36,747 nt of DNA, from the NCBI RefSeq assembly GCF_010093595.1, contig NW_022985464.1:1-36747 (forward strand). Direction: 5' to 3'. This DNA is from Mytilinidion resinicola (Eukaryota; Ascomycota; Dothideomycetes; Mytilinidiales; Mytilinidiaceae). Positions 1-10,296 of this stretch are shown piece after piece; within the stretch, counting starts at the first letter, position 1; every line of letters begins with the position of its first letter. The notes under the pieces are model-generated. The model had not been told where the DNA came from, did not search any database, and saw only the letters and a program-made list of their open reading frames with translations. The translations under genes and the position numbers were made by a program.

Positions 1-4
1 GGGA

Positions 5-67
5 GGGGGTGTGCGATTAGTGAGAAGGGGGTGTGCGATTAGTGAAAAGGGGGTGTGCGATTAGTAG
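5..67 (+). repeat. 22-bp tandem repeat, about 3 units
   Basis: Units at 5-26, 27-48 and 49-67 share GGGGGTGTGCGATTAGTG, followed by AGAA or AAAA. The third unit is cut short and runs directly into transposase-like coding sequence. I read this as a subterminal repeat of a pogo/Fot-type DNA transposon brought next to its 3' coding part by an internal deletion. The array may extend left of the window. A related 22-bp array in the opposite orientation sits at 36561-36615. Confidence 0.8.
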
Positions 68-830
68 CCCCCTAGATTATAAGATTATTATTATCTGTAT
101 GCCAGCACATTTATCGCATCTGCTTCAGCCGCTTAATGTGGGCTGTTTCTCGGCGCTGAAGCAGGCCTACGGACACGGCGTTGAACGGATAATAGCCGGC
201 GGCGTCAATTATATTAATAAACACAAATTCCTACCGTTATACAGGCAGGCCAGGCCAACAGCTCTGCATCAATCCAATATACAGGTAGGTTTTGCAGCCA
301 CTGGTTTGGTTCTATATGATCCAGATTATGTGCTGGCACAGCTGTATGCCAAATATTAGACACTACCGCCACCGGCCCGTCCACTATTAAATACATTTTA
401 GGCAGCCGAAACACTACACACTATTACTGAGCTACAGCAGCAGACGACCTTAATAAGACGCTATCTTAAGCGCTGTACGCATAGCCCACCAAGTCCAACA
501 GAAGGAGCCCTTGGCCAGCTTGGCGATGTCAAAGGTTACCCTACTTGCCCACAAAGTTAAGAGGCTACAGGCAGAGAATCAACGCCAGAAAAGGAAGAGG
601 GCACAGAAGCGCACCTATATAGCTAGGGGGGGAGTGCTATCAGGCGTAGAAGGGACCTCTCGTGCATCTACTGGCCAGGAGGTGGCAGCAGAGGTGGTAG
701 CAGAGGCAGCGGCCGGGCCACGGCAACGAGCACCACCTAAGTGCAGTATGTGCAGTTCACTAGAACACAACGCACGTACGTGCCCTAGACGGCAGGCAAC
801 TAGCTAGTAGATAGCTATATATAATACGAT
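68..830 (+). pseudogene. Decayed pogo/Fot-type DDE transposase, C-terminal part only
   Basis: The frame at 68-359 contains the motif MPAHLSHLLQPLNVGCFSALK, followed by an AGF..TGLVLYDPDYVLAQL segment. This is the end of the DDE_1 domain of fungal pogo/Fot transposases. The same frame continues past TAG at 357-359 into a PPPARP linker, meets another TAG near 402, then reads ELQQQTTLIRRYLKR and THSPPSPTE. A frameshift near 510-530 leads into 511-807: a basic coiled segment (KRLQAENQRQKRKRAQKR), YIARGG, and a terminal zinc knuckle CSMCSSLEHNARTCP. The N-terminal DNA-binding and main catalytic parts are absent. It is therefore a dead relic with at least two stops and one frameshift. Both stops are TAG, which C-to-T decay could produce, but two cases do not establish RIP. 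Confidence 0.85.
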
Positions 831-875
831 TGTTCGTTGTTGTGTAATTCGCGTTTTTGGCTGCGAGAATTTGGT

Positions 876-914
876 GGGGGCAACTACTAGCTAGGGGCAA
901 CCACTAGCCAGTGA
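876..914 (+). repeat. Short direct repeat at 3' end of pogo relic
   Basis: Two adjacent near-copies of GGGGCAACTACTAGCTA / GGGGCAACCACTAGCCA lie about 70-110 bp after the last transposase codon. Their place suggests the subterminal region of the relic. They do not match the 22-bp units at the window start, so the two ends may come from different elements or be strongly diverged. Confidence 0.5.
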
Positions 915-1072
915 ACTACGTTATTCTATTCGGTGAATATCTCATCACCACTGTGTAGTTCTCCTCACGTACTCGGAACCTCAACACCACGATTTCAGGG
1001 ACCCGTTTCGAAATCGGACAATGCACACCCATCTATCTGGTCTGCCTTCTGGCTGAAGGAGGAGCCTTAGGT

Positions 1073-1427
1073 TGTTGGGTATATGGCCACGGACATAAAG
1101 GAGGTACAAAATTGTGTTCACCTGTTGAAGTCACATCTATACTAGACCAACTGATGATCTCATCTATTCTCTCACATGTATATACTTAAGGAAAAGTATC
1201 CATCCTAAGCAAAACGAATTCTTATTCCAACCCCGTCCCTCCTCGACCAATCGACCTTCGGCAGAGAAGAGAGAGAAGAGCGCTGTACCTTCTGCACACT
1301 CCCGAACCCCAAAACGGCAAAAAGGAAAGGGTCCGCACTACTAGTGGGAAGCGCAGTGGGGACGGTGGCGAGCGTCCTAGCCTATTGGACTCAGCTGGCC
1401 GAACGGATAGAAGTCCGCAACTTTCCT
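1073..1427 (-). mobile_element. SINE-like dispersed repeat, copy A
   Basis: Read on the minus strand, this copy begins with AGGAAAGTTGCGG (1415-1427). It passes GGCCAGCTGAG, the core CTTTCCTTTTTGC (1317-1329) and a B-box-like GGGTTGGAATAAG, and ends in ATATACCCAACA (complement of 1073-1084). The same order of landmarks recurs in copy B immediately beside it. It shares the AGGAAAGTTGCG head with copies E (13300) and F (14697). No coding capacity is seen. The alternative is a solo LTR starting TGTTGGGTATAT on the plus strand. Confidence 0.55.
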
Positions 1428-1444
1428 GAGTGATGGGGCGGAAT

Positions 1445-1855
1445 TGTTGGGTATATATGGGTTGGGAAGAAAGGGGTAGTAAAATAAATTGGAGATAAGG
1501 GACGGCAGTTCATGATGGCTTATTCAAGTCATGTATATCATGAACAATGCAAGTCACAGTTCCTTGCCCTCCATTTTCTACAGTACTCTATTCTAACAGA
1601 TCCCAATGCCAAAAAGATACATAGTCACGTTAACGATCGAACCCCCCTCCCTCCTCCGCCCGCAACCAGCGGTGAGTTCTACGCAGCCACCCGCCCCCCA
1701 AACCAGCAAAAGGAAAGAGTCCACCCGCTAACGCAGGCAGACGGCGGCGAGCTGTCCTGGCCCCTTCGCGGTTTGGCACCACTGAGCTAAGCTGGCCTGA
1801 GTTTGCTTGCTTGTTTCATCGCTACAGGCTGGTTGGTTGCAGCAGAAGCTTTCCT
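1445..1855 (-). mobile_element. SINE-like dispersed repeat, copy B (best preserved)
   Basis: On the minus strand, in order: AGGAAAGCT head (1847-1855), GGCCAGC, a textbook pol III A box TTAGCTCAGTGG (complement of 1779-1790), the segment CTCGCCGCCGTCTGCCTGCG, TAGCGGGTGGACTC, the core CTTTCCTTTTGC (1706-1717), a B-box-like GGTTCGATC (complement of 1636-1644), and the end TATATACCCAACA at 1445. Copy C at 13675 matches it over about 100 bp in inverted orientation. Relative to C it has about 35 extra bases just after the A box. The A-to-B spacing of about 135 bp is much longer than in a tRNA, so the tRNA origin is an inference. Confidence 0.6.
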
Positions 1856-2265
1856 GGAGACTGGGTGGAAATTGTGCTGTAGATAACCCAAGGGGGGACT
1901 TCGAGGTGGGGAGCAAACAAGTCTCGTCCCAGGAGCGGTGGAAAGGGGCTACGGGGACTTGCATGACGGGAAGGAAACGTGCATATGACCCCCGAAACTA
2001 GTCATGCTCTTGGTATGAGTATCCGATACACAGCGCTTAGGTATTCTTAGTGTGGCAGATTCAAAAGCAGAAGACGCAGACTTATAGTAAGCGGAGTAGA
2101 GTAGAAAACGCATTCAATTTATCCCGGCTATCGCAGACACGGAATAACCAGACTCCCCCATCCCCGCGCTCATAAGACCGATTCATCCCGATATGACAGT
2201 TTCCACCCAGTACCTTTACACAAACCCCCCTCCCGCAGCCCACTGATCCCATCGCTCAAGTATGG
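1856..2265. other. Intergenic, no gene seen
   Basis: Between repeat copy B and the 3' end of the small minus-strand gene. I see short chance frames and C-rich stretches (2221-2280), the latter presumably 3' UTR or flank of the 2266-2900 gene. No RNA gene or repeat was recognised. Confidence 0.5.
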
Positions 2266-2900
2266 TTATTTCGCCCCCCCGGTAATCTTCTGGGCCCAGC
2301 CCTACATCACCTGTTAGCAAATTCCTCCTTTCAAGATCCCCTCGCTTGTTACAAGAGGGGTGGTAGTGGTATGGCTCACCTTCTCCTTCAGCTTGTCATG
2401 GTACGCCTGATCCCTCGACGCCCCCTTGACATGCGCGTCCCGCGAATTCGGCGTGCTGTAGATGCTCCCCTCGCGCTTCTGGAACCGTGACGGCGGCACC
2501 TTGCTAGCGTCCCACTCCTTGCTCATGCGGCGGTCTCGCGACGCGGCGGGCGGGGAGGAGGAGAGGCCCATGTCGTCGGAGCCGGCGAGGTCGCCGAGCT
2601 TGTCGCCGGCGAAGGGGTCGTTGTCGGTGGTGCGGGAGGAGGCGAAGGGGTCTTTGGACTCGACGGAGGGGTTGTTGGTGGGTGTGGCATCGATGCCTAG
2701 AGGGGGGATGTTAGAGGGTGGGAGATGAGAGGACTAATTATAGGTACGACAAATCGAGCAAGAGGGGAGGGAGGTAGGGTAGATGATTTCGCGAGGTGAC
2801 GATGAAGAGGTGCATGATGGATTGTGGTCCTCAAAAGATCATGAAAGTATAGAAAGAGCGCTCGAGGCAACATACCAGAGGCAGCAGTTTCCGTAGCCAT
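2266..2900 (-). CDS. Small conserved fungal protein of unknown function (125 aa, 3 exons)
   Basis: Exons are 2876-2900, 2380-2696 and 2266-2301; lengths 25+317+36 give 126 codons. Intron 1 is 174 bp (gtatgt...ctag). Intron 2 has GTGAGC, branch GCTAAC and acceptor ATGTAG. The protein starts MATETAASG, has an acidic low-complexity N-terminal half with two DPFA repeats (residues about 25 and 37), then a charged conserved block SKEWDASKVPPSRFQKREGS at about 66-85 and IYSTPNSRD. It ends LKEKGWAQKITGGAK. I recall this block from unnamed short ascomycete proteins but know no function. It has no signal peptide or membrane segment and is probably largely disordered. An upstream AG 9 nt before the chosen acceptor would give a two-residue tail and stop, so alternative splicing is possible there. 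Confidence 0.8.
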
Positions 2901-5039
2901 GATGACAGCTATCTCGCTCAATGCACTGCCGTAGCCGGGTATCAAATAAAGTATATGCTTATGGAGATAGATTGGTAGATGAGCGAGTTCGTTGAGGATT
3001 GAAGCTGATTGAAAAGAAGAGGGGTAGACCACTCCAGGCACGCCCACGGCCCAAATATAACAAAGAAAGCCTACCACGCCCCTCCTCGCCATCAGCTCCC
3101 CATCGGCCAACGACGTCAAGGCCCAGCGCCGGGGCGCCTCAGATACTCGCACATGACGCGCCCACCCCTCTCACTAGTCACCCCTCGCTGCAGCCATCTC
3201 TGGGAACGGCTCTTGGTTTACCTCTCTGTTCCAATTGGCACCGCGACGTCAGCGCAGCGTTTCTCGTGCTGCGATTCGGAGAGTGGCGCGCGGAAGGGGG
3301 TGTGACAGCAGCCGTGGTTGGCCGAGGGGGTGCACTGCCTCGCGAGGAGTTGCTGGGACGGCGAGCATGGCGTCTCAAGGTAGCCATGGAGGGACGATGG
3401 AGTTGCTGATCGGCCGGGCCAGGGTGTGGGGAAGCGGGCTGCAGAGGGGAGGTCTAGGCGCGACGCACGTTTCTAGGTTAGGTCTAGAGTCCATGAGGAG
3501 GGCCGTGCATTCACTCTGTCAAATTTGGTCGACCCGGCAACTCCTCTTTTCATTACGCGATCAAACATGCTCTCTGAAACAGCTGAGAAGGTTTGAGTGA
3601 TGGTTAAGTGGAGGCCCTACCGCGACCACACCATCCCAGGCAAAGCCAAATCCAACCAAGCCCATACCAGGGCTCAATCTACCACTACTGACAGACGATC
3701 GGGATGACCATCGATCAGGACTACACCATCGTGCATTGGTGGGTTTGAGCTCATGTTGGTGTCAGAACTGCGTGCACACAGCGCCGGCAGATGGATGTGC
3801 AGCTATCCATGCCGCCTATCGCCATATCATTACTCGTTATTTTATTAACCAGGGGCGTCCATCGGACAACGCCGTCGATAAGACACACGCCCTGCTAGGT
3901 AGGGCATGCGGTGCCAATTGGAGCCTGCGAAAGGTAGGTAAGCGAAGAAGCAAGACCAGGCTTGGCGATGGCGAGCTCCCTAGGTACGTGTGTTGTCGAT
4001 AGAGCTGGGTGTGAGACAGACGGTGGGTGACATTCATGTGAAGGTGCGATGTAACTACTTTACGTATGGTTCGAGTAGTCTACACCTTGGTGTAAAAGTA
4101 TATACAGATGCTGAGCGGTATCCACTGCGCGATAAACTAGTACCCGAAGCCATGTGAAGCCACTACTCGTGATTTGAGCAGTGTCTTACATCTCCATATG
4201 CTCTGCCTGTGGAGGCGCAGCATGTAGCTCTTTCCCATGGCCTCTTGGCAGTAGGCCGTCAAGAGGCATACAGAACCACGGTTTGACGCGGGTCAAGCCC
4301 TTAGCCTTCGCGTAGAGTAGCGAAGACATCGGAGGTCGAGCTTGGCTGCAGCCTGCAGAGGCATGCCCAGCTGCGGTGCCAGCTCTCCGGTAAGCCATTG
4401 AAGCGGCCTGATAGCAGCACGAGGACGTCAACAGAATCGCCATACACAGCCGTGTTGAAAACCCACTGAACTTATTTTGTGAATTTTAGATCTTGGTATC
4501 CGTCGCAAAGAAGATATGTGAAGTTGTGTAGTGTAGTGTAGAATCAATCCCTCTTTTTCCTCCCCATCAGCCTTCTCCTACCGCAGCAACCACCAAACAT
4601 CATCCACTTGTACATTTTCTCCATTTATCAAACACAAGGAAAAAGCCGCAGGCCAAGGAGTTCCAAAGGAGACCTCGCTATACCACTCAATGGCACAGCC
4701 CCATCAATCGATCCCAATCATCCCATCCGGCCAGCAAATCGCTCAACCGAGCCCATGCATCCAACGCCCAGGAAATGCAGTTAGGAGCCACCGGGGACCC
4801 AAAGTTTGAGAGTAAAGAGACATCATACTTGAAAGGAAGGACCAAATCTGGGCATCAAAATCAAAACACAAAGGAGAAATGAAATGAGCCGTTCAGGCAC
4901 GTACGTTTACAACTCCAGAATCTGAAGTCAAGTCAAGATATGACACGCCAGAACACCATAGCAATGCTTGAGAAGTCGAGTGGAGCACACACACACAAGA
5001 ATATCTGCTGTATTCGGACGCCCATGGTTGGAAAGGGCG
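2901..5039. other. 2.1-kb intergenic stretch, no supported gene
   Basis: It holds the promoter of the 2266-2900 gene (right of 2900) and the 3' flank of SYF1 (left of 5040). Several open frames of 60-136 codons occur (for example 2999-3409, 3235-3600, 4186-4443). None shows a recognisable domain, convincing intron signals or normal composition, and several overlap one another in GC-rich sequence. A short CA repeat lies near 4986-4996. No RNA gene was recognised. Confidence 0.5.
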
Positions 5040-7638
5040 TTATAGGTCATCATCAACGTCAATGGCGTCGGGATTGGAGGCCACGACAGGTTGCACTGCC
5101 TGTGCGCCGTTGATTTTGCTGACTTCGGGGCCTGTGCTGGCGGCAACAAAGCCCTGTGGAGCGCGGGCTTGTCGTTCGAGCGCTGCCATGGCGTCGATTT
5201 TGTCTGCCTCGTCGCCGTTGGTGTCGGCGTCGGCTGGTAGCTGACTCCGGGCGAGGGCTTGCGAAGCGATGAAGTTGACGTCGGTGCTGTGGAACGTTAG
5301 TATGATGAGCATAAATCGAATGGTAAGACGGGACTGCGTACTTGTACTGCGCTTGCACGCTTCTCTTGACACGCAGCATCTCCTTGAACGTGTCTTCGTT
5401 GCCGTGTTGCACCTCGAAGCTCTCCCATTTCTGCCAGAACACTGGATTCGTCCTCGGATCGCAGAACTGGCTGGCGTGGCCGTAAATGGCTCTTGCACGG
5501 TCAATCTCGCCCAGCCTCCTCTCCATCTCAGCAAATTTGAGACACATTTCCTTCGCCTCGTTGTCTGGCAGCGCCGCGATGGCACGTTCGTAGATAGGTC
5601 GAGTCGAGGTCAACCCAAAGTTCGAAGCGGACTTAGTGATGTAGAAGTTGAACATGTCCATGCGGTCTTCGTCCGAGACAGCACGAGTCGCCCGCTCGTA
5701 GATCCGCATGGCGTGCCTGGCCAATCCTCGCTCTTCTTCCAACGCGCCGTACATTAGGTACAGCACTTTCGCAAACTTGGGCGGACACCCTTCCACGGCT
5801 TGCTCGAAGAGATCACGAAGACGCTCGATACCAATTTTCCGATCGACCGCCTTTGTGAGGTAAAGATTCCACAGCTCGAACGCAACAGGATAGCTGAACA
5901 AGTCCAGACCGCGTTCATAAACCTTGAATGAGTCCTCGTAGTACTGGTTCTCTTCGAGCAGATTGGCGTAGTTGACAACTGTCTGCGGCGTGGCGATGCG
6001 TAGTTCGAAGATACGCTCATAGACCTTTTTCGTTTCTTCGAGCGTACTGACACTTTCCACTAAATCAACATAAAAACTCCATAACTTCCAGCTCTTGTGA
6101 ACACGTTGTTGCGGCAGTAGCTCTTCGTCAAAGTAGTCCACGTTTGACCTCTTCGGGGCTTGGGTCGCTTTGGCCATGATTTCAACTGCGCGGTCGAAGT
6201 TCTCATTCCTGAGTTCCATTTCCGCCCACTCGCACCACATATCGGCAAGTTCAGCGACCGACTTGTATGGGACTTTGACGGCCTTCTCCATGATGACACG
6301 AGCGTTCCTAAGATCGCCTCCATTCTCGTAAAATTTGGCGTAGTTCGCCCATAGCTCGTGGAACTTGCCCACGGCTTTCTTAGGCTTGATTGCGGCGATT
6401 GCGTCGGTATACGTTTGCACCACCTCTTTCTTGTTGTCGCCCCAAAGAGCCACGCGCTTTTCCCACTCGTTGACGTTGCTCTGGTTTTGACGGAGAAGAA
6501 CATCGTTGACAAGGAATGGCCGACGGTCCATGAGTTGCTCGAACCTCATTAGCCGGATATCGAGATCGTCGTCTGCGTCTTCGTTAATTTTGCCCTTGTC
6601 GGAACGCGCGGCCGCTTCCTCCATTTTGATTCCGATAAGGCTCTCTTCGGCTTCGGCATATGTGTCAAATACGATGGAGAAATCTCGCACGGTCATGACG
6701 GTGGTGACGCCCTCCTCGAAGACGTCCCTGGCTCTTTCATATTCGCCCTTGTTGATCCAATACCGCGCGAGTCCAACCCATAATATTCCTCGTTGATCGG
6801 AGAAACGCGCGATGCCACTCCTGATAATCTTCTCCACATCAATCCCAGTATCGTCGCCAGTCTCGATCTCCTTCGCGTGGTCGATGAGAAGTTCGAGCAT
6901 CTCGGTCCAGAACTGGAAGGGTCCCTTGGCTTCCTTGCTCTTGAAACGCGGGTTGTTGAGAATCTCCATGTACTTCTTGACGGCTTCGGTATATTGCCGC
7001 ATATCCTTCAGCAACTCGATGAATTCTTCCACGTGCTCCGGGTGTATCTGCATGTAGCGCCGCCAGATCCGCACGGCTGTCTCTCCGGAGGCAGAGTTCG
7101 CGAACGGCCGGTACAAGGCCCATATCCGGTTGTGCTGAGTGAGTGGAAGCGCGCGGAGGGCGCGGTCGAAGGTTCTCCGGGTGGTGGTAACGAGTGGCTG
7201 TTGCATGAGGAAGGACAGATACATCTCCCAGATCTTGGGCATCTTGTTCAAGAGCACCAATGCGCGCTCAAACAGGGCGTTGACCTTGACATAGTGCGGC
7301 GCAAACTTGGCGGGGTTCTTGCGCTCGAGGTGTTTGGTCCGGAGCTCGAGATACATCTTCCACAGCTTGTAGGATCGCGGCAGAGTCGTGCAAGCGCGCT
7401 CGAGAACGAAGGCCGTCTCAAGCAGGCTGGTGTGCTGGCGTTTGTAGGCGACGTAGGCGAGCCATGGCTTGATGCTGCCCGGACTGCGGACGATGTCTTG
7501 CTCGTAGATCTGATCGGTGTCCGAGACGAGGTACAGGTCGGGTTTGGCGGCCATTGTCGCGGCCGTCTTGCGTTTGTTGGAGCGCGGGGGGCTGGCGGTC
7601 ACGGCGGTCACCACGGTGCGCAGAAGCTCCCCGGGCAT
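5040..7638 (-). CDS. SYF1: Pre-mRNA-splicing factor SYF1 (HAT-repeat protein, Prp19/NTC complex)
   Basis: Two exons, 5342-7638 and 5040-5286, separated by a 55-bp intron (GTACGC, branch ACTAAC, TTCCACAG), give 847 residues, the usual length for the family. SYF1 is a scaffold of the NineTeen complex that stabilises the catalytically active spliceosome. The sequence is a near-continuous run of HAT (half-a-TPR) helices from about residue 40 to 790. Marks include YEQDIVRSPGSIKPWLAYV at the first repeat, LWKMYLELR, IWEMYLSFL, LWNLYLTKA and VFWQKWESFEVQHGNEDTF. The tail is acidic, ending DAIDVDDDL. Splicing joins AQYN to TDVNFIASQ, the normal junction in homologues. The start at 7638 gives a short non-conserved leader; Met29 at 7554 is an alternative. 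It lies head-to-head with the V-ATPase D gene, 543 bp apart. Confidence 0.95.
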
Positions 7639-8181
7639 CGTCCGAGAGAATGGTGAAGGGCCTGCACTGGGGGGAGGCCAGCGAGGGCGTTGGTGGTGGA
7701 GAGAGGGATGCAGCCGGCGGTGAGGTGTAATCGAGCGGGCGCTGCGTTTTCTGAGGTGTCGGAGAGCCGCGCGGGCGCTGATTGGCAGGCGCCCTTGAGC
7801 AACAAGTGGCAGTCACGAATCTGCTACACATTGATTACACGCTCAACCTGGGTTGTGTGGACGTCCTAGCACCGATTGAGGCCCTTTGATACGTACTGCG
7901 AACCTGGAGGACACAGTTTTTGGACAAGCCTGGCCGCTCTCTGGGCCACCTCGCACGGAGTGCAGATAGACTGCCACTTTATGTTGATTGGTGAGACGGC
8001 GGCGTTGCGCCGTTCGACTTGCGCAGTGGAGCATGGGCCGACTATCCACAATCCAACACCGTCACCCAGGGCTAGCTACACATCAATAGCAGTCCCTCCC
8101 TCGGCCACCCAGCCTCCTTCGCCCGTGTCCTCCTCTAGCCAGCGCCTGGCCTGTTGAGTGCTTCCGAGCGCCTGTTCAAAG
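7639..8181. promoter_or_regulatory. Divergent promoter region SYF1 / V-ATPase D
   Basis: 543 bp lie between two start codons pointing away from each other. Both products are housekeeping proteins. No specific operator was recognised, and the small frames inside show no domain. Confidence 0.5.
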
Positions 8182-9188
8182 ATGTCGGGCAGCGGGGTAT
8201 GTAGCCCGGAAACTGCGCGAGCTGCACGCAAGAGCTGATAGAGGGGTGCAGGCGCGCGAAGCTGTCTTCCCCACGCGGCAATCGCTGGGGCTGATGAAGA
8301 GCAAGCTGAAGGGCGCGCAGACGGGGCACGACCTGCTGAAGCGGAAGAGCGAGGCATTGACAAAGTACGCCTCTTGTATCTCAGACGTTTCGAAGCTAGC
8401 TAACTCCTGCGTAGGCGCTTTCGAGGTCGGCCGACATTCCTCCAACTACTGACGCCGCATGCTGAAACAAGTCTGCAGAAATCACGCGCCGCATCGACGA
8501 GGCGAAGCGCAAGATGGGCCGGGTCATGTCCATTGCCGCCTTCTCGCTGGCCGAAGTGACCTACGCCGTCGGTGGAGACATTGGATACCAGATACAGGAA
8601 TCCGCAAAGTCGGCCAAGTTCCGCGTACGGACGAAGCAGGAGAACGTCTCGGGTGTATTTCTGCCCCAGTTTGAGAGCTTCACAGTCGAAGGTAGTAATG
8701 ATTTTGGCTTGACGGGTTTGGGCAAAGGCGGCCAGCAAGTCCAGAGGTGTAGGGAGACATATGCACGAGCAGTGGAAACGCTGGTGGAGCTGGCCAGTCT
8801 GCAGACCGCATTCGTCATCTTAGACGAAGTCATCAAGGTGGTGAACCGGAGAGTGAACGCCATGTCAGTATCATTCATTCTTTTGCCAATTGAGAATGGA
8901 GCTGATTTTGCTTTTTCCAGCGAGCACGTTATCATTCCGCGGACAGAAAACACCATCAAGTACATCAACTCAGAGCTTGACGAGCTGGACAGAGAGGAGT
9001 TTTACAGGCTGAAGAAGGTCTCGGGCAAGAAGCAGCGAGATCAAGCAGCGGGAGAGAAGGAGAGGGAGGTTGCCCTGGCCGCAGCCGAGGGCAAAGAGAA
9101 TGTAGATCTGCCGACACGGGCTGCAAAGGATACTGCCGATTCGGAAGACCTCCTAGGGGACAAGGACAACGAGGATGTAATCTTTTAG
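8182..9188 (+). CDS. VMA8: V-type proton ATPase subunit D, 5 exons including an 11-nt microexon
   Basis: Exons are 8182-8196, 8252-8364, 8415-8425, 8479-8863 and 8921-9188, giving 263 residues. Subunit D is the central rotor stalk of the V1 sector and couples ATP hydrolysis to proton pumping at the vacuolar membrane. The sequence has the family start (MSGSG-AREAVFPTRQSLG), LLKRKSEALTKRFREITRRI, the KRKMGRVM block, SLAEVTYAVGGDIGYQIQES, and near the C-terminal helix VNAIEHVIIPRTENTIKYI and EREEFYRLKK-like DREEFYRLKK. The 11-nt exon GCGCTTTCGAG is required. Without it the conserved KRFRE is lost and the frame breaks; with it AA|G CGC TTT CGA G|AA reads K-R-F-R-E. Introns are 50-57 bp; intron 2 has GCTAAC. 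The C-terminus (ENVDLPTRAAKD...DVIF) is variable, as in other fungi. Confidence 0.95.
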
Positions 9189-9389
9189 TGTTCTCTCCTA
9201 GCTCTCCGTGGAATATTGGTAGGCGTTCCTTGGGCCTTGTAATCACCAGAATACCAAAATGTATCATGTCTCAATTCGACGTCTGAAATGCCGCCATGTG
9301 CCTCTGCAAGGCAGGATATCTCAAGCTACTTTGAGGATAATGCCGTCCCATTTTCGTAAGCCATAACGCCCAGGATGACACCATACCGT

Positions 9390-10296
9390 CTACACCTTTG
9401 CATACGTGACCATGATCGGCTTGCCCTCCTCTCCCACCGGCAGGTTGGCTGTCCTCTCCTTCGCCGTGATTGCATGCGCCTCGCTCTCGAAATAGACGAA
9501 ACCCAGGTTCCTTCCAGCCACGTAAGTTGCAGACTTGAATCCATCGAAATTCTCGAAAATGCCATTGAACGCCTCGCCGTCGAACTCGTCTGGCAGATTC
9601 CGGACAAGGAGATCTTTGTTCGGAGGTAGGTACTCGTCTGGAATACCGCCGGCCGGCTTCGCGGGACCACGAGCTGGCTTCTGGCCTGGCTCTGCGCCGC
9701 CAGCTGGACGTGTCTTTTGTGCCTCTGTGGCTTCTTGGGCTTGTTTGAGATCTGGACAGTCATAAGTTAGCAATATCCTAGCACGTCTGTAACAATCGAT
9801 CGTGTAGATCTGCGAACGTACCTTTCTCAGCGAGCCTCCTACGTTTGTGGGCCTCGAAGTCCTCCTCTGTCCCTATCCTCTTGACCGTAGCATCGCTTCT
9901 CGTCCTCGCCAGCTCCAGTTGCATTGGCTTGTCGAACAGATCAAAGCCCTGCACAGCATTTATCGCCTCCGCCGCTGCTTCTGGGTCCTCGAACACGATG
10001 AATGCCTGTCCTTTGCGCTTCAAGCTCGTCTTTGCAACAATCTCGATGATCGTGCCGAAATCGCTGAAAATCTCATGGAGCGCTTCTTTAAGCGGCTCAA
10101 TCTTTATGCGCTCTTCAAGGTTTCGGACCTGGGAGTATGGTCAGAGGGGGTTTGGTGGGGTGTGGGATGGTGAACGTACGTAGACTCTGTAGCCTAGTTA
10201 GCAGCGTTGCAATGAAATATGGAGGTTCTGTAGCTTCAGAGGGGTTACGAACGTAGATATGGGCGGATCACCGCCTGGTTGCTGTACGGCGGCCAT
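9390..10296 (-). CDS. U1A/U2B''-type snRNP protein (two RRMs), 4 exons including a 7-nt microexon
   Basis: Exons are 10253-10296, 10180-10186, 9822-10128 and 9390-9751, giving 239 residues. Proteins of this family bind a stem-loop of U1 or U2 snRNA through RRM1. RRM1 spans about 15-95, with RNP2 VYVRNL (16-21) and RNP1 RKGQAFIVF (55-63). A basic, Ala/Pro/Gly-rich linker follows. RRM2 spans about 164-239 with RNP2 LLVRNL (167-172) and RNP1 NLGFVYFES, ending MVTYAKV. The length and RRM-linker-RRM plan match the family. I cannot tell U1A (Mud1) from U2B'' (Msl1). The 7-nt exon AGTCTAC joins AC|A GTC TAC|GTC to read T-V-Y-V and completes RNP2. Flanking introns are 66 and 51 bp with GCTAAC and CTGACC branch points; the last intron is 70 bp. 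It is convergent with the V-ATPase D gene. Confidence 0.92.

Noticed and set aside
1073..1855. Two solo LTRs of a retrotransposon (TGTTGGGTATAT start)
   Set aside because: TGTTGGGTATAT does resemble LTR starts, but I could not find a matching ...CA end or target duplications, and four other copies share internal pol III-like boxes. Kept only as the alternative reading.
2999..3600. Overlapping open frames in GC-rich sequence
   Set aside because: Several frames on both strands overlap, have Arg/Ser-rich shadow composition, no domain and no supporting introns.
4186..4443. 85-codon frame on the minus strand with hydrophobic start
   Set aside because: The start is not a convincing signal peptide and there is no homology I recognise; chance frame is likelier.
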